Shown here: positions 24,515-34,959 of the stretch, in pieces
Position numbering within the stretch: position 1 is the stretch's first letter
How the letters are laid out: the number at the start of each line of letters is the position of its first letter
NCBI GenBank assembly: GCA_026874595.1
Contig: CM049311.1
Coordinates: 40,425,676 to 40,489,675 of the forward strand
Reading direction: 5' to 3'
DNA length: 64,000 nt
DNA from: Sipunculus nudus
Lineage: Eukaryota > Annelida > Sipuncula > Golfingiida > Sipunculidae
The notes under the pieces: generated by a model
The model's input: the letters and a program-made list of their open reading frames with translations, nothing else
What the model was told of the DNA's origin: nothing
Database searches by the model: none
Program-made: the position numbers and the translations under genes

Positions 24515-24900
24515 AATGGTGGCTTTACATTGCCTAGCGTCATTTCGGACCTCTGATATTGGAGAGTCTACGACCAGCGTACTAGCGTCAGAGTGCCTCA
24601 CATCTTGCATCGAAGACAGCACTGTAAGGCTCTTTGAGGAAGCAAATATATTCGTAATTTTTACGCCTAATGGCCTAAAAATACATTGTCACGTTATATA
24701 TTATCAAGTTTTTTGTATACTTTCTAATAACACCTACCATATGCGGTTTAAAAATTCCGTTTTAACGAAAGGCAGCAACTTGTACGCGATACAGTAAACA
24801 ACTCGTTACTACAGAGACGGATTTTCAGTTTGGTTTGTGTGTTCACATGTATTTTTGGTGTTATTCACCATTCGTGGTCTAATATTAAGGTTTTCCAGGA
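24515..24900 (+). repeat. Coding-like dispersed repeat, copy 2
   Basis: Partner of 2300-2790. The coding-like part (about 24515-24650) lies in an open frame that begins upstream without an ATG, and reads ASFRTSDI where copy 1 reads ASYRPSDI. The non-coding tail with TTTTCAGTTTGG is shared too. Identity unknown. Confidence 0.5.
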
Positions 24901-24926
24901 TAGGTCTTGCACCGTTGCAGTAAATT

Positions 24927-24928
<2 letters not shown>

Positions 24929-24992
<64 letters not shown>
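24929..24992 (+). repeat. (CT)n microsatellite
   Basis: Pure CT dinucleotide tract of about 64 bases. It creates low-complexity Leu-Ser ORFs that are not genes. Confidence 0.97.
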
Positions 24993-24998
<6 letters not shown>

Positions 24999-25092
24999 GC
25001 AAAACTATCGTGCCTCCTGCCTCCAAGACGAACCATATATATATACTACCCTAAATATGTCACTTAAACCTATCGTCTCTCTAGAATCTACT

Positions 25093-25276
25093 GCAGGGAC
25101 GGAACCAAGGTTTAGGAAGAGTTCTAACCAAGGAGGACTAAATACAACCCACCCAAAAAGGTCTTTAGGTCCGGAAAAGGGGGTTCCAGCCCGCAGAAAT
25201 TGGTCAGAAGCCAAAAAAAAAAGTTTGCGGCGGTTGGAATAGGGGCGGGACCCCCTGGACCCCCCGTCCACTGCAC
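25093..25276 (-). repeat. Foldback-type repeat (GGGTCCAGGGGG family)
   Basis: Starts with a GGGACGGAACCAAGG phrase and ends with GGACCCCCTGGACCCCC. The minus strand resembles the copy at 61820-62023 (GTCCAGGGGGTC, GCCGCAAA, CTGACCA). Short MITE-like sequence. Confidence 0.5.
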
Positions 25277-25608
25277 TGACCGTCGTTTAGTGCATACTAA
25301 TGATCCCCGCTTGTCACAGACGAGCGTGAGATGAGAAAATTACATGGCAGTGAACATGCAGATGCGTAACAATGGTGACCACAGGGCCTCCCTGAAATCA
25401 ACCACACTAGTGCATGGCGACGTCTGACAGCACGTTCCGTAGTTCTTGAGACTGACTAGACTCTGACATCAAAGGACAGGTGTTCAGTACAGACACGAAT
25501 CTATCCTAACAACATACATTATATCAAACAACTAAACTATTCTCACCATTATAAATTATAAATAAAAACAATAAAAACTAGATATTTCTTGGCACCGCAG
25601 GTGCCATA
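25277..25608. other. Interval without recognised gene
   Basis: Ends in the palindrome GGCACCGCAGGTGCC (25591-25605) next to the repeat element that follows. Confidence 0.5.
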
Positions 25609-27608
25609 GTATCCCCAGAAAATTAATCCCCCCCTTTAAGAATAGGCCCCCCATCTTCAGCAGCATATACTGACACTTGGCAAGCGACTATGGTTCTTCC
25701 ATGTATCAACTTGAGAAACAATATTTTTCACCAAATATGGGGGCCAATACGGTTAATCATCCTTCAGAAAAGAGCATTTATTTATTTTACGGAAACAGGA
25801 AGGTAGGTGGCGCCATCTGTCTGGTTAGAAGAAAATTTTCCAAGATGGATAGACCTGCCAAAAATTAAGATCAATACCTTGAACCACTCCGGAGATCTTT
25901 TACCCAAAGCACATCTACAGATGGACGTCACGCCAAAACAATTGCAAATGGCGCCACTAGTCTTGAGTACAGGATGGAGGAATCTAAGATCTAATTGATA
26001 TGCACAATTTCAGGCCAACACGGCAAATCACTACTTAGAAAAGGGCATTAATTTATTCTACAAAAACGGGAAGGCAGGTGGCGCGACCTGTCTGGTTTAC
26101 CAGAAAACTTTCCAAGTTGGACGGACATGCCAAATTTCAGACCAATATCTTGAACCACTCCGGAGATATGAGCAATTTTCACCGAAAGCAAACGTACGGA
26201 TGGACGCCACACAATTACGATTGCCATTGCGCAACCAGTCTTGAATACAAGATTGAGGTATCCAAGATCAAAAGACATCCACAATTTCAGCACAATCTGT
26301 CCATTAGTTTTAGACTTACTATGCTCAAAGTATACTGTCAAGTGGCATTGATGGGGTATTAAAAGGCGCAAAAACAAGAAAAGAACAGAAGGTGGTGCCA
26401 CCTGTCTTCCGTAGAAGACAAAGCTCTATTCAAGATCTTCGGTCAATTTGTTTTTTGAAACAATCAATGCATCCCTTATTGAGATATTTATGATTTTGTG
26501 TGATTTTCACCATATATGGCAATATTAAAGGTCAAAGTCTCTCTCATAGGAAAGGTCATGACCCCAATTTTTAAATCTACATCATCCCATATCCCATGTC
26601 TATGTATATGCATAATATCTGAAATCAAGAAATCTGTCAATTAGTTTTTGACTTATAATGCTCACAGTACTGTTAAGTGGCAATGATGGGGGTATTAAAC
26701 GACACGAAAACAAGAAAAGGATAACAGGTGGCGCCGCCAGTTTCCGGTACATGACAACACTATCCTAGACTGGTACCCCGCTCTATTATGGCACCGCTGC
26801 TCCAGGCCAATCATAGAGACGGGCGTACAACGCCATCTTTTGTACTCCCGGCGGCCTGGTTCCAACTCTAGTATGTATTATATATGATAAAAGTAAGTAT
26901 TTCTTTTGCTCAGAAAAATTTCCAAAAGTTGGCTGTACATAACGTGTGACATTAATGATTAGATTAACAGATATTAATAATAAATCACTACTGCGCACAG
27001 TGGAATATCAAAGATTCAGTATATCATATTGTCTACACATCCATCATTCATTTTTTGTTCAGCAACTTATTCTTCAATATTTGAAAACTAGAAATAACTA
27101 AAGAAAGTTTTTTATAGGAAATCTTCACGACTAATTAACGAGGATAGCGTGAACGTCCATGACAACCGGTATGAGCGTGCATATTGGAGTTGGAACCAGT
27201 CTACATGTAAGTCAAGAGTTACAACTGGGAGTACTTAAGATGGCGTTGTACGCCTGTCTCTATGCTTGGCTGAGGGCCATAATAGAGCAGGGTACCAGTC
27301 TAACACTATCCAAGATCTTCGGTCAAGTTGATTTTTGGATCAATCCAATCAAGATTTCTTGAGATATTTAAGATTTTGTGTGATTCCCCCCCCCCCCCCC
27401 CCCCCAAAAAATGAACCTGTTCAAGGTCAGCGTCACTCCCCTAGTAAAGGTTATGACCCCATTTGAAATAGGCTTCGTTTCCCACCCATATCTTTGCACA
27501 TGTCAAATTTGGTAAAGATCCGTAAAATATTTTTTTAGTTATCGCGTCCAAACGCGGCGGCGGCGCGACCGCGCTTAAACCACAGTATCCAGATTTTTCT
27601 GGGGATAC
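25609..27608. mobile_element. 2.0-kb repeat element bounded by 14-bp inverted termini
   Basis: GTATCCCCAGAAAA at 25609-25622 is repeated inverted at 27595-27608. Inside are two or three related repeat blocks (GGTGGCGCGACCTGTCTGG, 'CCAAGTTGGACGGACATGCC', 'CACTCCGGAGAT') and a duplicated block (about 26430-26600 and 27305-27500, both starting CAAGATCTTCGGTCAA). The right end can form a hairpin (GTATCC...GGATAC, 27585-27608). No transposase was seen and no target duplication is evident. It is interrupted by the MITE at 26766. A poly-C run sits at 27386-27405. Confidence 0.5.
26766..27302. mobile_element. 537-bp MITE with long inverted repeats and 9-bp target duplication (Mutator-like)
   Basis: The left end TAGACTGGTACCCCGCTCTA and the right end (reverse complement TAGACTGGTACCCTGCTCTA) extend as inverted repeats for well over 100 bp, including CATAGAGAC, GGCGTACAACGCCATCTT and TGGTTCCAACTC. 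The flanks carry ACACTATCC at 26757-26765 and 27303-27311, a 9-bp direct duplication. Nine-base duplications with long TIRs are the signature of Mutator-like elements. No coding capacity, so non-autonomous. Confidence 0.85.
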
Positions 27609-28236
27609 AACTAATACCATGACACCTTGTCACAACTGTATGATGAAATTGATATACCGACCTCTTTAACTGCAGAACATTCCATGGACGAGTTTGAGGG
27701 CTTTGTAATCCGTTTAATGAACGTGTTGACCTGGTATCTGTTTGGTGTTGGGGTTTTTATATTCACGTGAACTGCCAAAAGAACCCTAAAGCTTATAGAT
27801 TTTTTAGTTTGCTGCCTCTGTAAACAAATGGTTGATGAGAGCATGAGGGGAAATATACTATACTTGGCTGTAACGAGAGATCGATTATACTGTTTATGGA
27901 AAGTGTTAGCTCTCTTATTGCAGATCATGCACTAATAATAATACACACAGAAATAGCAAAACCTAAATGATCACCCAAAAAATTAAAATCAAACAGATGC
28001 ATGGGTGCCTAAACACTGCTACATAATGTTCGCACCCCTTTTGCACAGACAAAACCAGATGTTATGAAACCAGATGTTACAGATATTAGGATTCCAAAAT
28101 ACAACACTGTATTCATCGATAGGGCTGGGCATCGCCTTAACAAATTTCGTACTGAAGTATAATTTGTGTTAGCGTATTGCTATAAGTATCGCGATATTGT
28201 CATTGTTTAATGTATAGGAAATAAGTGTGCATGTTT

Positions 28237-28308
<72 letters not shown>

Positions 28309-29250
28309 TTAGTAATGTACTTTATTATTGTTGACAATAATCAAAGATTCTTTAGGCCTGGCATGGGCACATAGCTTGGTATTTGAGAATTCCGGACTGT
28401 GGTTTAGCACTGCTGATCTTCCTGCAGTTAATTATCATAGGAATTGAGGAGAGAATATTAATAAATGATTCATTATTAGGATCATGTTCAGCGATTCTTT
28501 CTTTTTGCTGTACAGAAATATTTCTCGTAAGTCAGGTATGCAAATTTCCTGGGACGGACCTTTGGTCCATGGTATTTCTTGAACATTTCCTACTGACCGT
28601 CTAAAGACACGGCAGCAGTTTTCACCTTAAGCCTGTCATTAATCCTAACCTATTTTGACTGTTTCGTTTAGGTTCACAGCTTTTGATCGGTCATCTGTAA
28701 ATAAGCTCAGCAGAGTCCAAAAACCTAGTTGCTTTATGATTTAGTGACTTAAGTAAATTTGGGAACTCAGCAACTCAGTTTGTCTACAGAAGGCTCCGGG
28801 ACTTTATTCTGTGTCATGTGTGATTCTACGATTGCAATCTAAATGCTACTGAATGCCTATTCTTCCTGATTTCGTGTTACCATGATGATGGAGTTTATGT
28901 ATGTGTGAGCGTTTCCCCAACCACACACCATACTTAGATGGTGACTGTCTGAGAAACTACAGGCTGCCAAAAATTAATCATTGATTTTTAAGGCAGTATA
29001 GAAAGAGCCTTAGCACAGAAAGAACTGAATAACCCGGAGCAGTCGATGCAGAGCGCTTATCGTACATTGGTTGTCCCAATGGGACAGATCTATTGCGTGT
29101 TCAGAGTGACATTCTTATTAACAACAGATCACAATCTTGATTCTGTTTGATTTGTCAGTGGCATTACCAGCTCTTTGCATCAAGGCGGCCAGATATGGAA
29201 TAAAGAAATCACTCCAGACTGGACCAAAGCATATCTTTGTCACCACAGGG

Positions 29251-29305
<55 letters not shown>

Positions 29306-29437
29306 TTATACCATCGAGCACTTTGCCATCAGTGCATTGCAAACAACCTAGAAAGAACAATTATATATATATTTAAATATAAATTAGGGTCCTGTATGGG
29401 GCGGGACCCGCAGCTTTTGTCCCCGCTTAAGCCGCTA
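27609..29437. other. Interval without recognised gene
   Basis: Contains (AT)n tracts at 28241-28304 and 29254-29303. No coding signal. Confidence 0.5.
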
Positions 29438-29834
29438 TCACATATAGCCAACGGGGCCCGTAAGGTGAGTAAAATAACCATTTTTGGCTTTATTCGCATG
29501 GTGCCCGCAAGGTAACCGTACGCTTTTCACGGGCGCCGGTTCAATTTTTACTCGCCGTACGGGCGCATTGGTGCTGAGCTGGCTGTACTCAATTCTCCCG
29601 GCGTTTTCAACTCACCGTAAGCCCGTAGAAAGGCCGTAGACAGCCCGTACGGTTGCCTTAAGGGCACCGTCCGGAATCCGTGCGGTACCCGGAATCCGTG
29701 CGGTACCCGTACGATTTTCAGGGTAATTTTTCCGAAAAAAAAAATCGTACGGGCGCCTTGCGGTGTCCGCCGTAGCCGTAGGGGCACCGTGCGATAGCCT
29801 TACGGTACCCGTAAGGGCTCGGTGTGATATGTGA
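29438..29834. mobile_element. ~397-bp CpG-rich MITE-like foldback sequence
   Basis: Bounded by TCACATAT (29438) and ATATGTGA (ends 29834), with weaker inverted similarity continuing inward (GGGCCCGTAAGG against CCTTACGGTACCCGTAAGGG). The interior is packed with CCGTACGG-type palindromes and CpG and stands out sharply from the AT-rich flanks. ORFs inside are shadows. Confidence 0.55.
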
Positions 29835-30239
29835 AAAGTCGAATGGCTGCTGTGCGGGATCCGCACGGCTCCCTTGCGATGTAAATTTTGCCCGTGCGGT
29901 GTCCTCACTGTGCCCTGAATCTGAGCTGTCGGATATATAAATACAACCACATCGACATATATATTATAAACATTGAACCTCTGTGCGCTAATGCCAACTT
30001 CTCTGAACGTGTCAAGTGTTTTATTGAACCTTGAAAATTGATGTGAATAAGTATAATTCTCAGGTTTGGCACTACAATAAATTTAATATCAATAAATGAT
30101 TTCCAATTATTATATTTTGTAGTAAACGTTAATTATGAAAAATTTTGATTATAATATATTGAACGATAATATTGGTGTCCATCCTATTTGACCGTTTCTT
30201 ATTCTTTGGCTTAATGTTCAACAGCTATATATAAAGCAG
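29835..30239. other. Interval without recognised gene
   Basis: AT-rich spacer between two GC-rich blocks. Confidence 0.5.
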
Positions 30240-30620
30240 AAAATAACCTTACGGTGGCCGCAGGGTGCCAGCGATCGCCGGCCGGGCGATTGCCGGTCAC
30301 CGTACGGTTTACTTGCTTCATGCATAGAACCCGCACGGTCACCTTACCAACCACGTTTCGGAGGTCACCTATGGTCGCCGTGGATTAAGAGAGTGCAAAC
30401 AACTTGGGATGAAAAATCACACGGTGATCGTACGGTCTCGAAAACTCACGGCAAGCCGGCGGGTAGAAAAATTCCTACGGCGCCCGGTGTATATGTGTGC
30501 TAGGCATAATTATTATTATGTGCGCAAAACCCTGGTTTTGACCCCCGCTTCGGATTATGTGCTTGGCGGGTCACATCATAGAAAGTATGGGGCGGGCCGA
30601 AATAGAGTTATTGCGGGGCG
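30240..30620. repeat. Second CpG-rich palindromic block
   Basis: Same flavour as 29438-29834 (CTTACGGTGGCC, CACCGTACGG, GCACGGTCACC) plus a palindromic GCGATCGCCGGCCGGGCGAT stretch near 30270. Probably a related or partial copy. GGGGCGGG phrases occur near both 29400 and 30590. Confidence 0.4.
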
Positions 30621-33033
30621 GGGCCAGCTGTAAAACATGAATATTAAATTGTGTATATATACATCTCTATTTATATATATGGATAGATATAACGATGGCT
30701 GATTTAGGGCACAGAAAAAAATACTTCCCTCGATATCTCGAGATGACATCTCGAGATCTAGACATAGAATTTCACAAAAAAGTATTTTGGTGCAGAAAAA
30801 AATAAATTTCTCCAGATCTCGAGAAAGTAAGATGCGCATATTGATCATGTTTGACATACAGTAGCTGATTTAATTGACGTAAAGCTTAACAAAGACCCAA
30901 TCCGAAATATGACGTCTGTCAAATTAACATAATCAAATTAACATTTAATAAAAATGAGCCAATCTCACAGGCTATATAGGTTGTGCCTTTCGTTAATATC
31001 CACGTGATTATAACATGGTCGGGGGGGGGGGGGGGGGGATTGTGAAAAAATGGCCGCCGGTCGTAATCGAAACTTCCGGCAAAGCCAGCTGCTTCAGTTC
31101 AAACAATACAGAGTTTTGTTAATGACAAAAATTGTCTTACTTCTTATGCTCTCACGAACATAAACTTGAGATTTTTCAGTACCTCGGTTACATGTTTTTA
31201 TGTATGTTAACATTAGCTCAAGTACCTTGTGTACAGGTAGCCTTTAGATAAAATGCTCAACCACAGTGGCGTTATAAGAACCTTTCCCAACAGGAATTAC
31301 CTTCAGTTCTTTGATATATATATATATGCAGAGTAAGCCGGTATCACATAAATTCTTTAAATAAAGCAGGCAAATAGTGGCTTTAAGACCAAAGCAGAGC
31401 ATTTTGCAGAAGGAAAATCATGATGAGAGATGATCGAAATATTTTAACCGTTTATACATTGATTTAAATCATTTATGATTTAGATAGGTTAACCAAAGGT
31501 AATCTGAGCTGTAGTTGTTATATAAGTGGCGGATCCAGAGGGGACTTTAGAGGGTGAAGCCCATTCCCCCTCCCCCGGCGTACCTCCCCGAAACAACAGT
31601 AATCATTTTTTATCATATTTTCATAATATGATTTTCATATGCCATAAAACAAAAGATCATTTCAATAAAAACAAAAGCTGAAAAAAAGAAACATTGGACA
31701 AGCGGGTTTCCATACTATGCTCAGATCTATTTGTATTTTTAAAAGGTTCAGGTGGAATGTTATAATTTCTTTAGGCTCTGACATCTTCCTTACGAATATA
31801 AATAATTAAATATTACATTTTATATTGAACTTTTCTTAACCTCGCCATATCTTAGGGGAAATACAATCTAGAATGATTATAACTTAATTATATTGTATTA
31901 CCGTTTAATAAAACAAAATATATATATTTGGTCCTTTTTTTTTATTCAAGAATTAAAAAAAATATAGATTTTTAGTGGTTTGGCACGACTGTAGAATGAC
32001 TCGCGCATTCCACAGCATTCCTGTGAACAGCTGCTTATATCTTAATTTTGCCACTTATTTTTATCTGCATCTTACTTCTCCATTACATGAATCCTAAACA
32101 TCATACCGTCCATATACACTTATACCCTCGTCGAGACACTGCGTGAGTGATATTCTAGTCGCTTCAGAAATTCACGCACCGGTATGTTGACCTTGAAGAC
32201 CTGGTCAGTGGTAATGTTTACATTATTTTGCGAACCGGATTTAGACGTGGGGGAACACCGGTTTTCGATGATTTTTCACTTGTTCCTTTTTTTGAACGTT
32301 TATATAGTACATGTTATTGTACTAAGCTTAACTTAATCACCTAATTTAATTGGAGTATAGGAAGACATGAAAGATGAATTAAATTAAGTTTTAAGGCAAG
32401 GAAACTGTTCCTGAAGAAAGCAACGGAAATATGCATACCTCGTTGGTGGCAGAAGCGGACCCAAGGGGAGTCCAGTAGGTCATTCTTTTCAGCTGCAACC
32501 TTTTTAATCGTGAGAGACCAATTTTGAGGCCTAGAACGTTCGCCCTCACCCGACCCAAACCTTTCTGGGAATGGGGAACTTGTTTTGTCTTTAATCCTTC
32601 TTGGTTGAACCCCTCCTTTTCGTAAAGCGAGCCAGAGTCATGTGTTTTTCACATTGACTGACCACACACGTGGGTCAGAGCCTGTGTCAAGTGTCAGCGT
32701 AAACATGCAAAAATCCGTCCATAAAAGCAAGGTTATTCATATGCACGGAAGCCCTTAAATCGTATAAATTCTGGGCTTGAGGTGACCACAAAGAAAATCC
32801 TGTCTTTGCCGAAGGCAGTTCGGCTGTTTTTGGTAAAGGCCTCCGCTCATATCAGAAAACACGCAAAAATCACTCAAAATGATGTGTACATTAAAAATTA
32901 TTTATTCTAATATCGGCCATGTCACTGAGGGAACAATATAAACCTTTTAAATTAGCTATAGCACAGTATCATACGCAACGCGGTTTCAGATTACATTGCG
33001 AACACAGATGGACCGAATTCCTTTACAGGTATT

Positions 33034-33090
<57 letters not shown>

Positions 33091-34140
33091 TGATCTTTGT
33101 TTTATAATTGCAGTAGTAAGCACTTTAAATGTATTGTCCCTTTAACTTTGTTTTACTTCATGTCAATTTAACAGGTCCTTACAAATGAAAAATTTTATCT
33201 CAAGATATTATCTCGAGATAATTTTTTTTCTGTGTCCTAAAATATTTTATCTCAAAATATTCTCATATATCGGTGGATTTATATATAGCCTAAGAAGTGG
33301 CATTTTGTTTAGTGATTTATCACTGAATAGTTTTGTATAATCTTGAAGTAAAAATAGTTTTTAATTTCATTATTCTGGGGCTATTTGCACAATGAGAATG
33401 GACAAGCCGTTTCTGACACGCTCGGACTTGGGTTAATGTAAACCCGGGGATTATATACTGACTGTTAATTGTACCCTCAGGTACCTCTAGTGCACTCTGT
33501 TTTTATCCTCTCTGTTGACCACATGTTGTGGAACTAATATTTTCTTCTCAGTTAGGAATTAAAGGACATGAACAAACTCGAATACAGGTGGTGATTCAAG
33601 CACTTGTGGTCAGCCATACCACCTTTACGGGTAGGTTCAGTGTTCTGAGAGTCAGTCACATATTTATAAAATGATACCGACTGTTCCAGGTTAATGTAGT
33701 TATTTGAAGTTTTGTATTTGAGAAGATTCATATCTCTTAACGACGTCCAGGTTTTGTCAAGTGCTATGCAATTAAGCTGAATGATTCCAGACCCGCAGTT
33801 AGCGCACTCGAGCGCCACCTATCCCGTTTTCGTTCATTCATTGAACTGTACCTAAGAACAAAAAAAAAAAAACGCATGATCAAGGCATATATAAACAACT
33901 CAAATATCGCTCACTTGTGAGGTTTCAAAATTTCAACATTCAAAAGTTTTTAATTTAAGAAATTCCATTTTTGAAAACAACTATATGCGATACTCTCTGT
34001 TAATTAACAGAGCCTTCTAGAGACCATGCGGTTATAATATCGCTGGTATAAACAGACAATAACGTCAACATCAACAAAAATAACATTTGTATATCAATGA
34101 TCTGTAAAAAAATGACCAGTCATATATTTAAACACGAGCG
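30621..34140. other. Long interval without recognised gene
   Basis: AT-rich. Holds a poly-G run (31021-31038), worn copies of the GCGGATCC foldback family (about 31530-31600 and 32450-32620), an (AT)n tract (33036-33087) and TCTCGAGAT palindromes near 30735-30830 and 33200-33225. No coding signal. Confidence 0.5.
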
Positions 34141-34865
34141 TTGGTGCATGGATGACGAAGGGCACGCATGTGTGTGTGTGTGTTTGTTCAAATTTTAAAA
34201 ACATATGTCAAGGAATCATGAACGGAATCCCATAACATTTTTAGGGCACCTCATAAATAGGCCAAGAGGATAGATTTGATTTTGATGTGGGTCCAGCTCA
34301 TGATCCGAATCCAGGTAGGACTTATAGGAATATACACAAATGTGCAGTCCCATATATACCCGATTGAACACGGAATACGGGCCGAATAAGTGAATGTAAA
34401 CATGGCCCAGCCTCGTGCTCCATTTGGTCCAAAGTTGCAGTTCACTCAATGGGGCTGGCTGACCCCTCCAAATGGCCAACCGCTTGTTAAGGTCACGGTC
34501 GGAGTGTGGGAGTCTCGTGGATATCTGCAATACCGCTTGTGCCCACCGGCAATGTCAAAGTATAAACTGAAAGCACCGGGAATCCAACGTTCGCAGAACG
34601 TTTTTGAAACGTGTGCTCCCTGTTCCAAGTTGAGTGGCCGTCTGCCCAGAGCATCTAACACTTTGTATCTTCCACGGAGTCAAAATAAAAATACAGCCGA
34701 CCAATTTAAAAAAAAAGATATGACAGCCCCCGGGGCCGGCGAGGCGGAATGCGTTCTTCCCGTTCGTGTGTGTTTGTGTGTTTATTCACAACATAACACG
34801 CAGTCAAGAACGGAATCTAATGAAATTTTCAGGGCATTTCGCAATGATGTACTATTATCAGCCAG
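34141..34865 (+). repeat. Pair of direct repeats next to the 72-bp satellite
   Basis: About 34160-34250 and 34765-34850 share a TGTGTGTTTG run, 'GAACGGAATC' and 'TTT(T)CAGGGCA/TTTAGGGCA'. The spacing is about 605 bp. The satellite starts directly after the second copy. Confidence 0.5.
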
Positions 34866-34959
34866 GGTATCAGATGCGAGTCAAGCGAGTCCCACCGTAA
34901 GCGTGTGTTACATATATCAGCCCGGGTATCAGATGGCGTGGCATGGAGCCAATGTCTAG
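34402..34959 (+). CDS. Doubtful ORF, up to 185 aa, running into the satellite
   Basis: The first true ATG is at 34402 (MAQPRAPFGPK). The first 110 or so residues have a mixed, protein-like composition and locally raised GC; the last 30 are read from the 72-bp satellite. No domain recognised. It sits between the two direct repeats at 34160 and 34765, so it may be part of an unclassified mobile element or chance. Confidence 0.2.
   Translation: MAQPRAPFGPKLQFTQWGWLTPPNGQPLVKVTVGVWESRGYLQYRLCPPAMSKYKLKAPGIQRSQNVFETCAPCSKLSGRLPRASNTLYLPRSQNKNTADQFKKKDMTAPGAGEAECVLPVRVCLCVYSQHNTQSRTESNEIFRAFRNDVLLSARVSDASQASPTVSVCYIYQPGYQMAWHGANV

Noticed and set aside
24830-25242. Leu-Ser-rich ORFs around 24900
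   Set aside because: Translation of the (CT)n microsatellite.
29548-29950. ORFs in the CpG-rich block
   Set aside because: Repetitive Arg/Thr/Gly readings of CCGTACGG palindromes; no coding features.
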